DNA of 14,002 nucleotides from Burkholderiaceae bacterium (GTDB lineage: Bacteria; Pseudomonadota; Gammaproteobacteria; Burkholderiales; Burkholderiaceae). The notes below the pieces were generated by a model. It was not told where the DNA came from. It saw nothing but the letters and a program-made list of their open reading frames with translations, and ran no database searches. Numbering within the stretch: position 1 is the first letter of the stretch; each line of letters begins with the position of its first letter. Positions 1-5,547 of this stretch are shown here, in pieces. The position numbers were made by a program, and so were the translations under genes. The stretch covers positions 1 through 14,002 of the forward strand of contig JALREG010000363.1 in NCBI GenBank assembly GCA_023253905.1, given 5' to 3'.

Positions 1-489
1 GCAGCCGGCGGGCCGCTGCGGATCATCACGACTCACCTCGAGTACTACTCGGTGCGGCAGCGTACCGCTCAGGTAGACCACCTTCGCGCCTTGCACCGCG
101 AGGCCTGCGGCCATCAGGCCGACCGGGGTCAGCCGCGGCACCGCGGCTCGCCCTTCGAGGCGCGGCTTCGCCCCCCGTCGGCGCTCCTGTGTGGCGATTT
201 CAACTTCGTCACCGACTCGGCCGAGTATGCGCGAATGCTCGAACCCATCGATGACGCGCCCGCCTGGCGCGACGCCTGGACCCTCGCCCACCCGGGCAAG
301 CCTCACGCTCACACCAACGGCGTTCATGACCGGGTGCAGTGGCCCAAGCCACACACCTGCGATTTCGTGTTCGTGACCGAGGATCTGGCGCCCGCGGTGA
401 GCGCGCTTCATGTCGACGCAAAGACCGACGCTTCCGATCATCAACCCGTGCTGATTGAACTCAACCACGCCGCTGGAATCCGATCGTAG
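1..489 (+). CDS. Endonuclease/exonuclease/phosphatase family protein, C-terminal part (5' truncated)
   Basis: The reading frame is open from base 1, so the N-terminus lies outside the window and 162 C-terminal residues are seen. EEP-fold motifs are visible: THLEYY near the left edge (the TH.E type strand), GDFNF at residues 65-69, where Asp and Asn would be metal and phosphate ligands, and SDHQPVL at residues 145-151, with the catalytic Asp-His pair near the C-terminus. These are the hallmarks of the ExoIII/DNase I/sphingomyelinase-like metal-dependent phosphodiesterase superfamily. Substrates in this family range from DNA to phospholipids, and nothing here decides between them. A charged Arg/Pro-rich stretch at residues 36-58 looks like a loop insertion before GDFN. 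The gene is co-directional with the next one, 27 nt upstream of its proposed start, but no functional link to the catabolic operon is evident. Family call is firm; substrate unknown. Confidence 0.82.
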   Translation, partial: AAGGPLRIITTHLEYYSVRQRTAQVDHLRALHREACGHQADRGQPRHRGSPFEARLRPPSALLCGDFNFVTDSAEYARMLEPIDDAPAWRDAWTLAHPGKPHAHTNGVHDRVQWPKPHTCDFVFVTEDLAPAVSALHVDAKTDASDHQPVLIELNHAAGIRS

Positions 490-516
490 CGGTCCCGTCG
501 TTGCAACTTGGTGCTC

Positions 517-1356
517 ATGAGAAGGCCTGCTCGCAGACATCGCGTCATCGTTGCCACGGCGCTTCACGACGAAGCGCTTAACCGGCTGGCCGCGCTTTTT
601 GAAGTTGACGTCTGCACAACGGCCTCCGATGCCGGACCGCTTCAAGACGTATCGGGGTTGATGGTTTCCCAGCACACCGAGTTGGTGCCCGCGTTTCTGC
701 GCGGTCTTCCCCGGCTTCAGGCAATTGGGCTCACCGGCGCCGGGGCGGGCCTGATCGACCTGCAGGCCATGACCGAGGCGGGCATTCGGGTGACCCACGC
801 GCCGCTCGACGACGCCGCGCTCCTTGCCCGCTCGCTGTTTCGCATGCTTGAGCGCAGCCTCAATGAACAGGCGCGCGAACGCGACGAATCCGATCCCCCA
901 CAACCCGATCAGGGATCCCGCTATCGGGCGCCGGGTGAAGCGGTCGCTTCGCTGCATCCCCCAGGACGGGCGCCGCACAAGACCGCACTACGGCTTGCCC
1001 TGGTGGAAAGTGATGACATCACCGCCCGGATGCGCGCCCTCGCCCGCGAAGCAGGTTACCGATGTGTGGGCGACGACTCCATCGCTGCAGGCCCCCCCGA
1101 CCCCGGGCGCCACGGCGACTGCGACGTACGGGTCATGGTCACCTCGGACGCGGACGGCCACTGTCCGCCACCCGGTCATCAGCGCCTGATCGATCTGCGC
1201 GCTGCGCGACGCCGCTACGGCAACCCTGAATCCATGCGCGCGCTTCGCGACCAGCTGGCGGTTGACGGTCTGATCGCTGCCATGGGAATGGGTCGGGACA
1301 GCTTTCACCCGCGCTTTCTGCTCAACCCGGAAGTGTGTCCGCTTTCCTGCTGTTGA
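517..1356 (+). CDS. Divergent D-2-hydroxyacid dehydrogenase-like protein lacking the cofactor motif
   Basis: 279 residues if started at ATG 517; TTG 508 and GTG 511 are in frame just upstream, and no Shine-Dalgarno sequence decides. The N-terminal ~110 residues resemble the outer domain of D-2-hydroxyacid dehydrogenases: VIVATALHDEALNRL, LPRLQAIGLTGAGAGLIDL and the following GIRVTHAP match the usual 'PRLKAI..G.G..NID....GI.V.N.P' layout. A Pro/Arg-rich linker follows (residues ~120-155). At residues ~158-187 the segment ALRLALVESDDITARMRAL and EAGYRCVGDD aligns with the Rossmann entry, but ESDD stands where GxGxxG should be. The end (DGLIAAMGMGRDSFHPRFLLNPEV) looks like the family's last helix and 'NPEV' tail, yet the segment that normally carries the catalytic Glu and His appears missing. 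Usual length is 310-330. Either a pseudoenzyme or a decaying gene held open by high G+C. It overlaps the convergent regulator gene by 52 nt. Homology is judged by eye. Confidence 0.5.
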   Translation: MRRPARRHRVIVATALHDEALNRLAALFEVDVCTTASDAGPLQDVSGLMVSQHTELVPAFLRGLPRLQAIGLTGAGAGLIDLQAMTEAGIRVTHAPLDDAALLARSLFRMLERSLNEQARERDESDPPQPDQGSRYRAPGEAVASLHPPGRAPHKTALRLALVESDDITARMRALAREAGYRCVGDDSIAAGPPDPGRHGDCDVRVMVTSDADGHCPPPGHQRLIDLRAARRRYGNPESMRALRDQLAVDGLIAAMGMGRDSFHPRFLLNPEVCPLSCC

Positions 1357-2048
1357 CGCGGGGCCTCGCGTCGACCGGCCGGGCGAGCGGTGCCCCGCTC
1401 GAGCGACCCCATGCGCTCCAAGACCTGCCGCTGCACCATCCGCATGTGCGCCTGCATCGCCTGCTCGGCTGCATCGGGATCGCGCAGCGCAATAGCCTGA
1501 GCCACCTGTTGATGCTCCGCATCGCGCTGCCGCAGGCGCTCGGCGGGACGCTCTCGTGCCGGGCTCAGGTGAAGCCGCGCATCGCGTCCGACCTGACGAA
1601 GGAGCGCATAGAGGTCTGCGGCCAGGCGGTTTCCGGTGGCAGCCGCGATTGCATTGTGAAAATCCAGATCGGCGCTTGCGCTCTGCTGTTCGGCAAGCGT
1701 GGTGGAGGCTCGTTGAATCCGCCGAACATCGATCGGCGTAGCACGCACCGCCGCCATGCGGGCCAGGGCGGGTTCGAGAATGGCGCGCAGTTCAGCGACT
1801 TCGATGGGGTGGGTGCGCCGTACCAGCGCCCGGGCACTCCGCCCCAGCCCCCGCGGCGCTGCCGGAGCAGCGAGCTCGCCGCGCTCGCGCAGCTCAGCCA
1901 GCGCGCGTCGGAGCTGATGCCGCGTGACCGAGAGCTCGGCCGCGAGCTCACGCTCCGCAGGGAGCCCCTGCCCGCGCGCCGCACGCTCGCGCAGTTGGGC
2001 GAGCAGTGCAGCATAGGCGTCGGGGGGGCGGGCAGCAGGCATTCGCAT
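1305..2048 (-). CDS. GntR-family transcriptional regulator, FCD (FadR-like) subfamily
   Basis: 247-residue DNA-binding regulator. The winged helix-turn-helix is at residues ~20-60 (LPAERELAAELSVTRHQLRR and ALAELRERGEL), the classic GntR pattern. The C-terminal all-helical FCD ligand-binding domain spans ~80-215. It keeps the expected metal-site residues: Asp127 and His131 in DLDFHNAIA, His179 in DAEHQQVAQAI and His201 in AMQAHM. FCD regulators usually bind an organic acid and release DNA. Start choice: an upstream in-frame start at 2129 would run the protein through the palindromic site at 2093-2114. ATG 2046-2048 has GGAG 10 nt upstream on the minus strand (2059-2062) and begins the protein just before its first helix. 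It is divergent from the cupin operon and convergent with, and overlapping, the 517-1356 gene. Likely controls the divergent operon and itself, since a perfect TTGACA -35 on the minus strand (2102-2107) lies inside the palindrome. Confidence 0.9.
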   Translation of the reverse strand: MRMPAARPPDAYAALLAQLRERAARGQGLPAERELAAELSVTRHQLRRALAELRERGELAAPAAPRGLGRSARALVRRTHPIEVAELRAILEPALARMAAVRATPIDVRRIQRASTTLAEQQSASADLDFHNAIAAATGNRLAADLYALLRQVGRDARLHLSPARERPAERLRQRDAEHQQVAQAIALRDPDAAEQAMQAHMRMVQRQVLERMGSLERGTARPAGRREAPRQQQESGHTSGLSRKRG

Positions 2049-2088
2049 GGGCGACTTTCTCCAATTCAGATCCCGCAAGCATCCAACC

Positions 2089-2119
2089 CGATCAACCAAA
2101 TTGTCAATTGGTTGTTTCG
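2089..2119. promoter_or_regulatory. Palindromic operator in the regulator/cupin divergent promoter region
   Basis: A perfect 7-bp inverted repeat, CAACCAA at 2093-2099 and TTGGTTG at 2108-2114 with an 8-nt spacer, sits in the AT-richer gap between the divergent GntR gene and the cupin operon. The minus strand holds a perfect TTGACA at 2102-2107 inside it, which could be the regulator's -35 element, although the -10 at 17-18 nt is weak. The plus strand reads TTGTCA at 2101-2106. This is the expected place for an operator of an autoregulating FCD-type repressor. A closely related site occurs at 11145-11177. Binding is inferred from position and symmetry. Confidence 0.65.
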
Positions 2120-2203
2120 AAAGCCACACTTATCTCCTCTAAACAGCATTGCAGCGATCGGTATTTCCCTCTAGTCTTGTCATGGTGGTCGAGACCGGTT
2201 GAC

Positions 2204-2208
2204 GGAGG
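2204..2208 (+). promoter_or_regulatory. Ribosome binding site GGAGG deciding the cupin start
   Basis: GGAGG lies 5 nt before ATG 2214. A TTG at 2199 would place this motif inside the coding sequence, and ATG 2223 would give a 14-nt spacing, so 2214 is the preferred start. Confidence 0.7.
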
Positions 2209-2213
2209 TTGGA

Positions 2214-3350
2214 ATGGGTGAGATGAGCGGGCACGCGGCAAGTGCACCGGAGTCAGATGAACTTCGCGCGATGTATGCACGCATCAACGAAAAGCATCTG
2301 TTCCCCTTCTGGGCGCAGCGCTCCGATGTGGAGCACGACGAAATCCGTCAACTGATGGCAGGCGCCCGCGCGCAGCCCTTTCACTGGAGCTACACCCGCG
2401 ACCTCGAAGCACTCATGCTGCAGTCGGCGCGCCTCATCCATACCGGCAGTTCCGACCGGCGGTCGCTCATCCTGGTCAATCCGGGGCTGCGGCCGCGGCG
2501 TGCCACCGTCACCACGCTCTATACCGCCTACCGCATCAACGACCCCAATGAAATGATGCCGCCGCACAAGCACACGGCAAGCGCCATCCGCCTGGGGCTT
2601 ACCGGGCAGGAAAATTTCACCGGGGTTGAGGGCGAAAACATTGTCTTCGGTCATGGCGACATGGTGCTCACGCCAGTAGAAACCTGGCATAACCATGGCT
2701 GTGTGGGTAACGAGCCGGCGCTCAATCTGTCGGTCCTCGACTACCCGCTGGTGGAGGTGCTGAACGCACTCGAGTTCGGTCACGACTATCAGGAAGACGG
2801 CATCCGTAAACGTGAGCAGACTGCGCGCTTTACGCCCGACTACAGCCGCAAGATCTACGGCACGGGCGGCGCCACAGCGCGCTTTGTGAGTCACGCCCGT
2901 GGCGTGGGCGCGTCGTCTCCCATGTACGTCTACCGCTACGACATGATGCGCGAGGTGCTCGAGCGCAATCGCGACGCTGAGAGCCTGGAAGGGCTGGTGG
3001 TCGAATACACCGACCCGATCCGGGGGGGCCCGGTTTTCAAGACCATGACCTTCTTTCTTCAGATGCTCCGGCCTGGCGAGAAAACCGCGCCGCTCAATCA
3101 GAACGCAAGCCTGCTCATCTCGCCGCTGGAGGGCAGCGCAATTTGCCGGGTGGATGAGCAGCATGTATTCGATGCCGAGTTCCGTGACACGATCGCGGTG
3201 CCGGGCAATCACTGGATGACGCTTGAAAACCCCAGCAGCACCACCCCGGCCGTGTTGTTCATCGCGAGCGACGAACCCGCACTGGCCGCCTTCGGACTGC
3301 TGCGGCGCGCCGCCCGAACGCCCGCCGGCGATGTCGTAAAACTCGGTTAA
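2214..3350 (+). CDS. Gentisate 1,2-dioxygenase-like bicupin dioxygenase
   Basis: 378-residue two-cupin protein of the gentisate 1,2-dioxygenase / 1-hydroxy-2-naphthoate dioxygenase family. These are Fe(II) ring-cleaving enzymes that open a hydroxylated aromatic acid between the carboxyl- and hydroxyl-bearing carbons. The first cupin carries the iron-binding pattern: PPHKHTASAIRLGLTG gives His118 and His120 plus Arg126, and LTPVETWHNHG gives His159 (His161 close by). Residue spacing and numbering resemble characterised gentisate dioxygenases. The second cupin, expected in this family to have no iron, has lost the paired histidines: TAPLNQNASLL replaces a typical HRHT.S segment, and only His333 (PGNHWM) remains. 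First gene of the nine-gene plus-strand run, 7 nt before the propeller gene. Could act on gentisate, a 5-substituted (amino or nitro) salicylate, or a bicyclic hydroxyacid; the sequence alone does not say. Family firm, substrate open. Confidence 0.86.
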   Translation: MGEMSGHAASAPESDELRAMYARINEKHLFPFWAQRSDVEHDEIRQLMAGARAQPFHWSYTRDLEALMLQSARLIHTGSSDRRSLILVNPGLRPRRATVTTLYTAYRINDPNEMMPPHKHTASAIRLGLTGQENFTGVEGENIVFGHGDMVLTPVETWHNHGCVGNEPALNLSVLDYPLVEVLNALEFGHDYQEDGIRKREQTARFTPDYSRKIYGTGGATARFVSHARGVGASSPMYVYRYDMMREVLERNRDAESLEGLVVEYTDPIRGGPVFKTMTFFLQMLRPGEKTAPLNQNASLLISPLEGSAICRVDEQHVFDAEFRDTIAVPGNHWMTLENPSSTTPAVLFIASDEPALAAFGLLRRAARTPAGDVVKLG

Positions 3351-3357
3351 GCCCACC

Positions 3358-4491
3358 ATGGCCCGCGCACATAACACTCGGCTGGTCTCGCACATCGACT
3401 GCCATGGCGGCGGTCAGGCGTGGGTGGATGGCACCACACTTTATGTCTCGGCCATGCGCCCGCCCGATGGCACCTCCATCTATGACGTCGCCGACCCGCG
3501 TCATCCGAAGCTCCTCGCCACGCTCCAGGTGCCCATGGGCTGGCACTCGCACAAGGTGCGTGCGCAGAACGGCATCATGATCGTGAACTATGAAAAGTTC
3601 CGTGAAGGCGCAGACGACTTCGGCGGCGGCCTCGGCATTTTTGATGTGTCGAACCCCGCGCGGCCCAAGCTCATCACGCACTGGAAGGTCAGTAACGCCG
3701 TCGGCGGCGGCGTTCACCGCTTCAGCTTCGATGGCCGCTACGCGTACATCTCGCCCACGGCCGAGGGCTATGTCGGCAACATCATGATGATTCTCGATCT
3801 CGCCGATCCCGCCCGTCCGCAGGAGGTGGGCCGCTGGTGGATCCCCGGGCAGCACGTGGCGGGCGGCGAGCACTATCCTTGGGACAACTACACGCGGCCG
3901 CGCTGCCACCATCCGCTGCGTCTGGGTAATCGACTCTACGTCTCCTACTGGCATCACGGCTTCTACATTCTTGATATCTCCGACATGTCGCGCCCGCAGC
4001 TGGTAGCCGGCATCAACCCGGGTCCAGCCGACCCGCACCCCACCCACACGGCGCTGCCCATTCCAGTGCCACTCAAGGGGCGGAACATTCTGGTGGTGGC
4101 TGACGAAGACGTGGCCAAGCTACGGCCGTCTCCGCCCGCATACACCTGGATCTACGACATCAGCGAGGAAACCCAGCCGCTGCCCATTGCAACCTTCCAG
4201 GTTGACGGGATCGACCCAGATGGTGAACCGCAAGAGCACATGACCGGCTGCCATCAGCCCTCCGAGCGATTCAACGGCACCATCATTCCATTCGCCTGGT
4301 TCGCCCAGGGGCTACGCCTGATCGATGTCGCCGATCCGTTCCGCCCCAAGGAGGTCGGCTTCTACGAACCCGACCCACCCGCCGGCTGCCGCCGAGTGTC
4401 GTCCAACGATGTCACCATCGACGACCGCGGACTGGTCTATCTCATCGATCGCCAGCAGGGGCTGGACATCATCGAGTGTTTTCCGAGGTAA
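3358..4491 (+). CDS. LVIVD-repeat beta-propeller protein, histidine-rich, cytoplasmic
   Basis: 377 residues with no signal peptide. The sequence is built of about seven repeats of the LVIVD type, each of the form 'G.(x)I(Y/F/L)D(V/I/L)(S/A)(D/N)P.RPK.(L/V)': TSIYDVADPRHPKLLATL (39-56), LGIFDVSNPARPKLITHW (92-109), MMILDLADPARPQEVGRW (143-160), FYILDISDMSRPQLVAG (202-218), WIYDISEETQPLPIATF (264-280), LRLIDVADPFRPKEVGFY (319-336) and YLIDRQQGLDIIE (361-373). This predicts a seven-bladed propeller related to selenium-binding-protein/methanethiol-oxidase-like folds. Histidines cluster at blade entrances: 63/65, 120, 166/172, 184/185, 199/200, 227/230, 294/299. Such a ring suggests a central metal site, so an enzyme rather than a scaffold is possible. 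The family has no generally accepted activity that I can name. Its position between a ring-cleaving cupin and RidA argues for a step on the ring-fission product, for example a hydrolase or lactonase. That is inference. Confidence 0.82.
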   Translation: MARAHNTRLVSHIDCHGGGQAWVDGTTLYVSAMRPPDGTSIYDVADPRHPKLLATLQVPMGWHSHKVRAQNGIMIVNYEKFREGADDFGGGLGIFDVSNPARPKLITHWKVSNAVGGGVHRFSFDGRYAYISPTAEGYVGNIMMILDLADPARPQEVGRWWIPGQHVAGGEHYPWDNYTRPRCHHPLRLGNRLYVSYWHHGFYILDISDMSRPQLVAGINPGPADPHPTHTALPIPVPLKGRNILVVADEDVAKLRPSPPAYTWIYDISEETQPLPIATFQVDGIDPDGEPQEHMTGCHQPSERFNGTIIPFAWFAQGLRLIDVADPFRPKEVGFYEPDPPAGCRRVSSNDVTIDDRGLVYLIDRQQGLDIIECFPR

Positions 4492-4500
4492 TCCACCACC

Positions 4501-4881
4501 ATGAGCACGATACAAACATTCGGCAAAAAGAACCCCAACCTGCCCTTCCATCCGGCGGTGCGGGCGGGCGACTTCGTCTTCCTCTCGGGCCAGGTGGCCA
4601 AGGACGAGCACGGCAACATGGTGTCGGGCACGATCGAGGAAGAAACCCGCGCAACCATCCTCGCCTGCCAGCGCATTCTTGGGCTTGCAGGCTGTTCGCT
4701 CGACGACGTGGTGAAGGTCACCACCTTTCTTGAAGACGCACGCGACTTCGGCCGCTATAACGGCGTCTTCAAAGAATACTTCCCAGACGGGCGGCTTGCC
4801 CGCACCACGGTCGAGGCGCGCGCCGTCATCAGCACCAAGATTGAAATCGAGATGGTGGCCTACAAGCCGCTGTCCGCCTGA
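4501..4881 (+). CDS. RidA/YjgF/UK114-family protein (enamine/imine deaminase)
   Basis: 126-residue single-domain member of the RidA (Rid) superfamily, of usual length. Family landmarks are present: the DFVFLSGQVAKD strand (24-35), the LGLAGCSLDDVVKVTTFLED motif (60-79) and the terminal block LARTTVEARAV followed by KIEIEMVAY. Arg101 in ARTTVE matches the catalytic arginine of active RidA proteins, and Glu115/Glu117 follow in the last strand. Active members hydrolyse enamines/imines to ketones and ammonia. Some relatives, such as 2-aminomuconate deaminases of aminophenol pathways, are dedicated catabolic enzymes. GAGG at 4485-4488, inside the 3' end of the previous gene, is a loosely spaced ribosome site (12 nt). 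Its place inside an aromatic-type operon suggests either deamination of a nitrogen-containing ring-fission product or clearance of a reactive intermediate. Family firm; pathway role inferred. Confidence 0.9.
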   Translation: MSTIQTFGKKNPNLPFHPAVRAGDFVFLSGQVAKDEHGNMVSGTIEEETRATILACQRILGLAGCSLDDVVKVTTFLEDARDFGRYNGVFKEYFPDGRLARTTVEARAVISTKIEIEMVAYKPLSA

Positions 4882-4922
4882 CACCGCATCCATCAACTGT
4901 TCAGCGCACGCTCTTGTTGCGC

Positions 4923-4928
4923 AGGGAG
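4923..4928 (+). promoter_or_regulatory. Ribosome binding site AGGGAG deciding the GST start
   Basis: AGGGAG ends 6 nt before ATG 4935. An in-frame TTG at 4914 would put the site inside the gene and add a seven-residue tail without family resemblance, so 4935 is preferred. Confidence 0.65.
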
Positions 4929-4934
4929 AACCGC

Positions 4935-5534
4935 ATGTATCAGCTGCTCGGCCGGGCCACCTCCGGCAATGTTCAGAAAGTGATGTTCCTGCTCGAGGAA
5001 CTCGGCGTTTCCTATGAGCGCCATGATTACGGTCGCCAGTTCGAAAACACCACCACCGCCGAATACCTGGCCATGACCCCCACCGCCAAGGTCCCCACGC
5101 TGAAAGACGGCGGCGTTTCGATCTGGGAATCGCACGCCATCCTGCGCTATGTCGCCGCGAAAGAAAAAGCGGCCAGCCTCTACCCCACTGATCTGGCCGC
5201 ACGGAGCCACGTGGATCGCTGGATGGACTGGACCCTCGCCTCGCTCAATCCCGTGTTTCTGGCGGGCTTTCGCGATGCCAAGAAACCCGAGGCGGAGCGC
5301 GCCCCCGACACCGGCAAGAACCTGGCTGCCGAGCTCAAGATCCTCGATGGCCAACTCGCCAAATCAACGTGGGTGGCCGGCGACAACCTCACCATCGCCG
5401 ACATCGCGCTTGGGCCGGTGGTGCGTCGCTGTGTGGCCTTCCCGTTCGGGCTGCCGCCCACACCAGCGATCTCGGCATGGCTTGAGCGACTCAGCGCGCG
5501 CGCGTCATTCCGCACCGCCACGGCCGCAGGCTGA
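4935..5534 (+). CDS. Glutathione S-transferase family protein
   Basis: 199-residue protein with the two-domain GST layout. The N-terminal thioredoxin-like domain (~1-78) begins YQLLGRATSGNVQKVMFLLE, with Ser10 in the position often used to activate glutathione. It carries TPTAKVPTLKDG, with the cis-Pro Val53-Pro54 that contacts glutathione, and then IWESHAILRYVA with the Glu66-Ser67 pair that holds the gamma-glutamyl group. The helical C-terminal domain holds the N-capping box LTIADIALG (152-160). It could isomerise a cis-configured ring-fission product, as the zeta-class maleylpyruvate isomerase does in gentisate pathways, or conjugate an electrophile. However, I do not see the SSCxW/SSAxxR-type zeta motif, so a plain maleylpyruvate isomerase call is not supported. 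Fourth gene of the run, 53 nt after ridA, the largest gap in the operon. Confidence 0.88.
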   Translation: MYQLLGRATSGNVQKVMFLLEELGVSYERHDYGRQFENTTTAEYLAMTPTAKVPTLKDGGVSIWESHAILRYVAAKEKAASLYPTDLAARSHVDRWMDWTLASLNPVFLAGFRDAKKPEAERAPDTGKNLAAELKILDGQLAKSTWVAGDNLTIADIALGPVVRRCVAFPFGLPPTPAISAWLERLSARASFRTATAAG

Positions 5535-5547
5535 TCGGTAGCCCGCG

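Noticed and set aside
2049..2129. Upstream in-frame extension of the GntR regulator by 27 residues
   Set aside because: It would run through the palindromic operator and lacks a ribosome site, whereas the ATG at 2046-2048 has GGAG at suitable distance.
2253..3395. Long minus-strand open frame (380 codons) opposite the cupin gene
   Set aside because: Composition-driven shadow in a high-G+C gene: no family motifs, no ribosome site, and the plus strand encodes a clear cupin.
4904..4922. Small inverted repeat GCGCA/TGCGC just before the GST ribosome site
   Set aside because: Only 5 bp with a 9-nt loop in GC-rich sequence; expected by chance and not adequate evidence for a regulatory RNA.
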